DNA of 5,118 nt. It comes from Actinomycetes bacterium. Its GTDB lineage: Bacteria; Actinomycetota; Actinomycetes; Mycobacteriales; Mycobacteriaceae. The translations under genes were made by a program, and so were the position numbers. The DNA lies in NCBI GenBank assembly GCA_023460175.1, contig JAEWRC010000243.1, positions 1 to 5,118 of the forward strand, read 5' to 3'. Positions 1 through 4,232 of this stretch are shown here, piece by piece. The notes beneath the pieces were generated by a model, which was not told where the DNA came from, ran no database searches, and worked only from the letters and a program-made list of their open reading frames with translations. Every line of letters begins with the position of its first letter. The first letter of the stretch is position 1.

Positions 1-46
1 GGGCCGGGGCGGGGGGGGGGGGGCGGGGGGGCCCGGGGGGCGGCCG
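1..46. other. G/C-only low-complexity edge, probable sequence artefact
   Basis: All 46 bases are G or C. They include a run of 13 G (11-23), one of 7 G (25-31) and one of 6 G (35-40). The rest of the window, although GC-rich, has no comparable run. The stretch lies inside a coding region and would encode an unbroken Pro-rich tail. Position at the very end of the window suggests a contig end with poly-G base-calling errors, or a poorly assembled GC-rich segment. A genuine Pro-rich linker is possible but less likely. Confidence 0.6.
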
Positions 47-131
47 TGGGCAGGGCGGGGTCGAGGCGGTCCAAGATCAGCTGCGCGAGCTGGCGCAGTT
101 CCGGGCCGAGTTCGGGGTGGGTCGCAGTCAT
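1..131 (-). CDS. Partial small conserved mycobacterial protein (Rv2183c-like), N-terminal 43 codons
   Basis: Only the first 43 codons are present; the gene continues past the left edge. It starts with ATG at 131-129, which overlaps the TGA stop of the upstream ATPase gene (130-128) in an ATGA arrangement, so translational coupling is likely. The product begins MTATHPELGPELRQLAQLIL and continues through DRLDPALPTA, an amphipathic helix rich in Leu and acidic residues. This resembles what I remember of the start of M. tuberculosis Rv2183c, a short protein of unknown function lying in the same position. From about codon 30 the reading becomes Pro-rich because the DNA turns into G/C homopolymer runs (1-46), and those residues should not be trusted. 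The start and the first 25 or so codons are solid; the function is unknown. Confidence 0.7.
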   Translation of the reverse strand, partial: MTATHPELGPELRQLAQLILDRLDPALPTAAPRAPPPPPPRPG

Positions 132-1375
132 CGTGGCCACACCTCCGGGTTGGGTCGGAAACGGACGGTCAATTCGTTGCCCTTGAGTTGGGCCCCGATC
201 ACGGTGCACCGCCGCAGCACCGACGCCAGCCGCACTCGACGCCGCATGCCCCCCACCCCGATGATCAGATCGTCGTCGACCCGGCCCAGCGTGAGCGTGC
301 CCGAGTCCACGTGCGGCAACTCTAGCTGCATCCGATACACCGCTTCGAGACCGCGGCCGGACTCCAGGTCGACGACGGGACGCAGCGGCCCGGGCGGTGC
401 GGCGCCGTCGCGCCGGCGGACGCTGTCCAGCAGGTGCCCGAGGGCCTTGGGCCCGATCGGTTCGCCGGGCAGATGCGGCACCAGCACCAGTTCGACGGCG
501 CCGATGGTGCCGGCGAGCTCGTCGAGGACCGCGCGTTGCTCGGCGATGCGCTCGGCGTACCAGTCGAACGCCGGATGCTCGGGAAGGTTCTGGTACTCGT
601 ACGAATCGTCCTGGGCCAGCACCTGATTGACAAGCAGTTCGGCGACCCGCACCCCCATCAGCGCCAGCGACCCCAGGGTGCGCGCCGCCTCGGCGGCCAC
701 CACCCGCTCCGGGGTGAGCACCAGGTGTGCGCTGACGGCCGAACCGTCGGTCAGCAACTGCGAGAGCTGCTCGACGCCGGCGGTGATGCGTTCGAGCAAC
801 TCGACGATCACCGCGGTGGCGCCGCTGTCGGCCATCGACAGTCGGCGGTGCCGGGGCCAGGCGCGTTCCACATACAGCCCGAACGTCGAGGGCAGCGTGA
901 GCATCCGCAGCGCATCGGCCGTGGAGGCGCAGTCGACCACGATGTGGTCCCAGCTCCCCGAGGTCGCCAACTCCCCCACCTCGTGCAGGCCCAGCACCTC
1001 CTGGACGCCGGGCAGCGCCGAAAGTTCCTCGGGGGCAACGTCACCCACATCGGATTCGGGGAACTGCTCGCCGAGCGGGCGGGCGAGCTCCCGCCACCGG
1101 GACTCCAGCAGCGCCAAGGTGTCCAACGCCAGCGCGTCCAGCAGTCCGCCGCCGGCGTCGGCATCGTCGGTCAGCACCCGCACCGGCTCGCGGCCGCCGG
1201 TGGGCGGCACCGCCACGCCCAGCACATCGCCCAGCGAGTGCGCCTGATCGGTGGACACCACCAGAACCCGCTGCCCGGCCTGCGCGTCGCGTACCGCGGT
1301 GGCGCACGCCAGCGTCGACTTGCCGACCCCACCCTTGCCGACGAACAGGCTGATCCGGGTGCGCTCGGCTGACAC
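128..1375 (-). CDS. ArsA/GET3-like P-loop ATPase with C-terminal HSP20-like domain (Rv2184c-like)
   Basis: The predicted protein is 415 residues, from GTG at 1375-1373 to TGA at 130-128. The N-terminus carries the deviant Walker A motif GKGGVGKST (residues 13-21; signature Lys14, catalytic Lys19), then an ArsA-type switch I, STDQAHSLGD (41-50). Switch II reads DCASTADALR (148-157), where GET3/ArsA proteins usually have DTAPTGHTLR. Asn250 in LLVN is the likely nucleotide-base contact and PHLPGEPIG (300-308) the downstream family motif. There is no CxxC zinc pair like that of eukaryotic GET3. Residues about 345-408 (LELPHV, then MRRRVRLASVL, then LTVRF) fit the ArsA HSP20-like domain. The family hydrolyses ATP to drive handling of hydrophobic clients or oxyanions; no arsenite-type metal-site cysteines are evident, so arsenic export is unlikely. 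GTG1375 is the only usable ATG/GTG/TTG between the TB16.3 stop and the P-loop. Its Shine-Dalgarno is weak, so coupling to the gene 17 bp upstream is likely. Confidence 0.88.
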   Translation of the reverse strand: MSAERTRISLFVGKGGVGKSTLACATAVRDAQAGQRVLVVSTDQAHSLGDVLGVAVPPTGGREPVRVLTDDADAGGGLLDALALDTLALLESRWRELARPLGEQFPESDVGDVAPEELSALPGVQEVLGLHEVGELATSGSWDHIVVDCASTADALRMLTLPSTFGLYVERAWPRHRRLSMADSGATAVIVELLERITAGVEQLSQLLTDGSAVSAHLVLTPERVVAAEAARTLGSLALMGVRVAELLVNQVLAQDDSYEYQNLPEHPAFDWYAERIAEQRAVLDELAGTIGAVELVLVPHLPGEPIGPKALGHLLDSVRRRDGAAPPGPLRPVVDLESGRGLEAVYRMQLELPHVDSGTLTLGRVDDDLIIGVGGMRRRVRLASVLRRCTVIGAQLKGNELTVRFRPNPEVWPR

Positions 1376-1392
1376 GGACTCGGCGGTAGCGG

Positions 1393-1827
1393 TCAGCCCT
1401 CGACTCTTTTCTTCAGATCCTTCAGCGCGGTGTCGGTGAGCCTGCGCTCGGCCTTGCGCTTGAGCAGTCCGATCATCGGGATCAGCAGGTCGACGGACAG
1501 TTCGTAGGTGACCTCGGTGCCAGACCCCTTGGGCGTCAACCGATACGCACCGTCGAGCGCCTTCAGCAGCGAGCTGGACACCAGCGACCACTGCACCGAC
1601 TTGCGGTCGGCCGGCCATTCGTAGGACAGCACCATGGTGTCGCGCAGGACCGCGGCGTCGAGCACCAGGCGCGCGGTCTTGGGCAGCCCGGAGCTCTCGG
1701 TCTCGAGTACCTCGGTCTCCTTGTACTCCTTGACCCACTCGGGGTAGGAGCCGATGTCGGCGATGGCATCCATGACCGTGCCGGGATCGGCCTCGATGTA
1801 GATGGTCTGCGTGGTCTTGTCCGCCAA
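1393..1827 (-). CDS. TB16.3: SRPBCC-family (polyketide cyclase/START-like) protein, TB16.3 (Rv2185c) orthologue
   Basis: The protein has 144 residues, the length I recall for M. tuberculosis TB16.3. It starts MADKTTQTIYIEADPGTVMD and has the SRPBCC pattern: a first strand (QTIYIEA), a helix with AIADIGSYPEWV (22-32), a run of curved beta strands (about 39-112), and a long C-terminal helix covering the cavity (about 117-144, ending in a Lys/Arg-rich segment KDLKKRVEG). SRPBCC folds enclose a deep hydrophobic pocket that binds lipids, polyketides or sterol-like ligands; no catalytic residues are obvious, so a carrier or binding role is as likely as an enzyme. The start is TTG at 1827-1825, supported by the GTGAGG Shine-Dalgarno 7 nt upstream. 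It is second in the leftward cluster, 87 bp after the first SRPBCC gene and 17 bp before the ATPase. Its ligand is unknown. Confidence 0.92.
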   Translation of the reverse strand: MADKTTQTIYIEADPGTVMDAIADIGSYPEWVKEYKETEVLETESSGLPKTARLVLDAAVLRDTMVLSYEWPADRKSVQWSLVSSSLLKALDGAYRLTPKGSGTEVTYELSVDLLIPMIGLLKRKAERRLTDTALKDLKKRVEG

Positions 1828-1834
1828 CTTGCTG

Positions 1835-1840
1835 CCTCAC
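1835..1840 (-). promoter_or_regulatory. Ribosome binding site for the TTG-started TB16.3 gene
   Basis: GTGAGG on the minus strand lies 7 nt before the TTG codon at 1827-1825. It is the strongest Shine-Dalgarno match in the leftward cluster, and it fixes the non-ATG start, since no in-frame ATG lies nearby. Confidence 0.7.
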
Positions 1841-1875
1841 TGTGAATCCGCGGGGGCGCGGAACGGGTCGCCCTT

Positions 1876-1893
1876 GGGGTAAAACGGTACCCC
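1876..1893 (-). other. Small perfect inverted repeat in the gap between the two SRPBCC genes
   Basis: On the plus strand GGGGTA (1876-1881) and TACCCC (1888-1893) are perfect inverse complements around a 6-nt loop. In the transcript the hairpin would form 21 nt after the stop of the first SRPBCC gene. No U tract follows, so it is not a standard intrinsic terminator. It could be an RNA processing or stability element, a protein site, or chance in GC-rich DNA. Confidence 0.3.
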
Positions 1894-1914
1894 GGTGCCT
1901 GTGGGCCGGACCGG

Positions 1915-2307
1915 CTATCGGGCCTGCGGGGCCACCCCCACCGGGCGATCGGCCTCGAGTTCGGCCTTGATCTGGAAGGACATGTTCTTGCCCGCCACCC
2001 GGCGCCGGTGCACCAGCTTGGGCAGGTTCAGCTTGGCCAGCGCGTGCGCGGAGACCCCGGCCGGTTCGGCGTGCAGGAAGTAGTGCAGCAGCACCCCGTC
2101 GAGCATGGGCTCCAACCAGATCTCCATGGTGCCGGTCAGCGGGCCGGCCACGGTCCAGCGGATGCCCTTGTCGCCGCGTTCCTCGACGACCTGCAGGTGC
2201 AGGTCCGGCCACCACCGGCGCCACCGGGCGGGATCCGCGATGGTCGCCCCGACCAACTCCGGATCGGCGGCGATGAACGTCTCGTCGGCCACCTGGATGC
2301 TGTTCAT
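1915..2307 (-). CDS. Small SRPBCC-like conserved protein (Rv2186c-like)
   Basis: The protein has 130 residues starting MNSIQVADETFIAADPELVG and ends at TAG 1917-1915. The pattern of a first strand (QVADETFIAA), a helix followed by WRRWWPDLHLQV (30-41 or so), then GIRWTVAGPLTGTMEIWLEP and GVLLHYFLHAEP as beta strands, and a final basic helical part (HRRRVAGKNMSFQIK), fits a short SRPBCC/START-like fold. It closely resembles M. tuberculosis Rv2186c as I remember it. Two in-frame ATGs exist: 2313 (MPMNS) and 2307 (MNS). I chose 2307 because GAAG at 2319-2316 lies 8 nt before it but only 2 nt before 2313. If the transcript is leaderless from the -10-like TATGTG at 2324-2319, the 2313 start would be used instead, giving 132 residues. 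It is the first gene of the leftward cluster. Its ligand and function are unknown. Confidence 0.85.
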   Translation of the reverse strand: MNSIQVADETFIAADPELVGATIADPARWRRWWPDLHLQVVEERGDKGIRWTVAGPLTGTMEIWLEPMLDGVLLHYFLHAEPAGVSAHALAKLNLPKLVHRRRVAGKNMSFQIKAELEADRPVGVAPQAR

Positions 2308-2318
2308 GGGCATAGCTT

Positions 2319-2348
2319 CACATACGCCCCAACCGTGAGGACCGTCAC
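2319..2348 (-). promoter_or_regulatory. Candidate promoter of the leftward SRPBCC-ATPase cluster
   Basis: On the minus strand a -35-like GTGACG (2348-2343) is separated by 18 bp from a -10-like TATGTG (2324-2319). The -10 ends only 5 nt before the ATG at 2313-2311, the spacing expected for a leaderless mycobacterial transcript. The last -10 base is not the usual T, so this is a moderate match. The -35 overlaps the right arm of the CRP-like palindrome. Confidence 0.3.
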
Positions 2349-2349
2349 A
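2334..2349. promoter_or_regulatory. CRP/FNR-type operator palindrome between divergent genes
   Basis: CGTGA (2334-2338), six bases, then TCACA (2345-2349) matches the CRP consensus TGTGA-N6-TCACA at 9 of 10 fixed positions. The mycobacterial cAMP receptor protein (Rv3676 family) recognises this GTG...CAC type of palindrome. The centre (2341.5) lies about 40 bp upstream of the start site inferred for fadD15, the position from which CRP activates class II promoters. It also overlaps the inferred -35 of the leftward cluster, where binding would more probably repress. The match is seen in the sequence; binding and effect are inferred. Confidence 0.5.
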
Positions 2350-2368
2350 CCGCGTCCGGGCCGCCCAT

Positions 2369-2374
2369 TAGGCT
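2369..2374 (+). promoter_or_regulatory. Candidate -10 element for fadD15
   Basis: TAGGCT fits the mycobacterial TANNNT -10 pattern and would place the start site near 2380, leaving a leader of about 30 nt that contains a good ribosome binding site. No convincing -35 is present; the nearest, GTCACA at 2344-2349, has a long 19-bp spacer and belongs to the CRP-like palindrome. A weak -35 is typical of activator-dependent promoters. Confidence 0.35.
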
Positions 2375-2393
2375 GAGGGCGACGTCCCGATCC

Positions 2394-2401
2394 GAAAGAG
2401 G
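2394..2401 (+). promoter_or_regulatory. Ribosome binding site deciding the TTG start of fadD15
   Basis: GAAAGAGG ends 9 nt before the TTG at 2411. A competing ATG at 2404 lies only 2 nt from it and opens a four-codon frame (ATG AGC ATT GCG TGA), so the spacing favours the TTG. Confidence 0.7.
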
Positions 2402-2410
2402 CCATGAGCA

Positions 2411-4213
2411 TTGCGTGAGTTAAGTGTTCCCGCATCCTTTGAAGTCGGCGAGCACGACACCGTCGTCAACGCCGTTTTCGAACACGAACGCGACGATCCC
2501 GACTTCCCGATCTATGAGCGCCTGGTAGACGGCCAGTGGCGCCCCGTCGCCGCCGCCGAGGCCGCCGCACTGGTCCGATCCGCGGCCCAGGGGCTGATCG
2601 CCGAGGGCGTTCAGCCCGGCGACCGGGTGGCGATCCTGTCGGCGACCCGCTTCGAGTGGGCCATCCTGGACTTCGCGATCCTGGCCGTCGGCGCCCTGAC
2701 GGTCCCCATCTACGAGACGTCGTCGGCCGAACAGGTGCAGTGGGTGCTGTCGGACTCCGGGGCCGTCGCGGTGTTCGCCGAGAGCGACGAGCACGCCGCA
2801 ATGGTCAACCAGCTCTTCGACGACCTGCCGGAACTGCGGAAGGTGTACCGGATCGAGTCGGACGGGCCGAGCGCTTTCGAGGAACTCGCCGCGGCCGGTG
2901 CCGCCGTCGACCCCGCCGAGGTCACCAAGCGGGTCGAGGGCCTGCGCTCGGCCGACCCGGCGACGCTGATCTACACCTCGGGAACCACCGGGCGGCCCAA
3001 GGGCTGCGTGCTGACCCATTCGAATCTGGTCTACGAGATCCACGGTTCCAAGGCCGCCATGCCGACGCTGCTGAGCGAGCGCGAACGCCTGTTGGTGTTC
3101 CTGCCGCTGGCCCACGTGCTGGCCCGGGCGCTGACCATCGGCGCGTTCAACTTCAAGGTGACGGTCGGCTTCACCAGCGACATCAAGAACCTCGTGGCGC
3201 TGTTCGGCGTGTTCAAGCCGACCATCGTGGTCTCGGTGCCGCGGGTCTTCGAGAAGGTGTACAACACCGCCGCGCAGAACGCTGCGGACGGCGGCAAGGG
3301 CAAGATCTTCGAGATGGCGGTGCAGACCGCGGTCGAGTACAGCGAGGCCCAGGACGCCGGCGGCCCGGGTCTGCTGCTCAAGCTCAAGCACGCGGTGTTC
3401 GACCGGCTGGTCTATCACAAGCTGCGGGCCGCGCTCGGCGGCGATTGCCGCGCGGCCATCTCGGGCGGTGCGCCGCTGGGGGCGCGGCTGTGCCACTTCT
3501 ACCGCGGCGTCGGCCTGACCATCTACGAGGGCTACGGGCTGACCGAGACCAGCGCGGCCATCGCCGTCAACCAAGTCGGCGACATGAAGGTGGGCACGGT
3601 CGGAAAACTGTTGCCGGGCAATAGCTTTCGCCTCGGCGAGGACAGCGAGCTATTGGTCCGCGGTGGCGTGGTCTTCCAGGGCTACTGGAAGAACGAGGAG
3701 GCCACCAAGGACGCCGTGCGCGACGGCTGGTTCCACACCGGGGATCTCGGCGAGGTCGACGCCGACGGCTTCATCAAGATCGTGGGCCGCAAGAAGGAGA
3801 TCATCGTCACCGCCGGCGGCAAGAACGTCGCGCCCGCGGTCCTCGAGGACGAGCTGCGCGCGCACCCGTTGATCAGCCAGGCGATGGCGGTCGGCGATGC
3901 CCAGCCGTTCATCGGCGCGCTGATCACCATCGACCCGGAGGCCTTCGAGGGCTGGAAGCAGCGGCACGGCAAGCAGGCCGAGGCCACCGTTGCCGACCTG
4001 GCCCGCGACCCGGACCTGATGGCCGAGGTGGAGCAGGCGATCAAGGTGGCCAACGGGCACGTCTCGCATGCGGAGAGCATCCGCAAGTTCCGCATCCTGC
4101 CGGTCGACTTCACCGAGGACACCGGCGAGCTCACGCCGACGATGAAGGTCAAGCGCAAGGTCATCGCGGAGAAGTTCGCCGAGGAGATCGAGGCGATCTA
4201 CCGCAAGGACTGA
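2411..4213 (+). CDS. fadD15: Long-chain fatty acyl-CoA synthetase FadD15
   Basis: This 600-residue adenylate-forming enzyme activates fatty acids to acyl-AMP and then to acyl-CoA in the cytoplasm, feeding beta-oxidation and lipid assembly. The large N-terminal domain contains the phosphate-binding loop YTSGTTGRPKG (188-198), the LPLAHVLAR segment (231-239), the YGLTET motif (375-380) and HTGD (442-445). The hinge and C-terminal domain follow with GRKKEIIVTAGGKNVAP (459-475). The C-terminal catalytic Lys is most likely Lys579 in PTMKVKRK. No break or missing motif is seen. Start: TTG at 2411 gives MRELSVPASFEVGEHD, which agrees with the FadD15 N-terminus I remember (MREISVPAPF...), and it has a good ribosome binding site. 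Codon 4 is the rare TTA and the first dozen codons are AT-richer than the rest, which may keep the initiation region unfolded. The gene is divergent from the SRPBCC-ATPase cluster and convergent with pimB'. Natural chain-length preference cannot be read from sequence. Confidence 0.97.
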   Translation: MRELSVPASFEVGEHDTVVNAVFEHERDDPDFPIYERLVDGQWRPVAAAEAAALVRSAAQGLIAEGVQPGDRVAILSATRFEWAILDFAILAVGALTVPIYETSSAEQVQWVLSDSGAVAVFAESDEHAAMVNQLFDDLPELRKVYRIESDGPSAFEELAAAGAAVDPAEVTKRVEGLRSADPATLIYTSGTTGRPKGCVLTHSNLVYEIHGSKAAMPTLLSERERLLVFLPLAHVLARALTIGAFNFKVTVGFTSDIKNLVALFGVFKPTIVVSVPRVFEKVYNTAAQNAADGGKGKIFEMAVQTAVEYSEAQDAGGPGLLLKLKHAVFDRLVYHKLRAALGGDCRAAISGGAPLGARLCHFYRGVGLTIYEGYGLTETSAAIAVNQVGDMKVGTVGKLLPGNSFRLGEDSELLVRGGVVFQGYWKNEEATKDAVRDGWFHTGDLGEVDADGFIKIVGRKKEIIVTAGGKNVAPAVLEDELRAHPLISQAMAVGDAQPFIGALITIDPEAFEGWKQRHGKQAEATVADLARDPDLMAEVEQAIKVANGHVSHAESIRKFRILPVDFTEDTGELTPTMKVKRKVIAEKFAEEIEAIYRKD

Positions 4214-4232
4214 TCGCCGCACCGGTGGGCTG
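4214..4232. other. Nineteen-base convergent gap without a recognisable terminator
   Basis: The stops of fadD15 (TGA 4211-4213) and pimB' (TGA 4235-4233) face each other across 19 bp. Only a weak potential hairpin (GGCT at 4228-4231 with AGCC at 4235-4238) spans the edge, with no T tract on either strand. Transcripts from the two genes probably overlap at their 3' ends or end by Rho. Confidence 0.5.

Noticed and set aside
434..1372. A 312-codon plus-strand open frame opposite the ATPase
   Set aside because: It has Gln/Gly/Arg/His-rich composition, no recognisable domain, and lies wholly antisense to a well-supported gene. Such frames are common in high-GC DNA.
128..1375. Arsenic resistance role for the ATPase, suggested by its ArsA homology
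   Set aside because: No metalloid-site cysteine pattern is seen and no arsB, arsC, arsD or arsR gene is nearby. Homology is to the wider ArsA/GET3 family.
128..2224. A 698-codon minus-strand open frame joining the ATPase to upstream sequence across both SRPBCC genes
   Set aside because: The part upstream of 1375 is low-complexity Arg/Gly/Ala-rich translation in a shadow frame of the two SRPBCC genes. The true domain begins just before the P-loop.
2420..3574. A 384-codon minus-strand open frame opposite fadD15
   Set aside because: It is antisense to a confident gene, has skewed Arg/Gly/Val/Asp/Gln composition, no motifs and no sensible start context.
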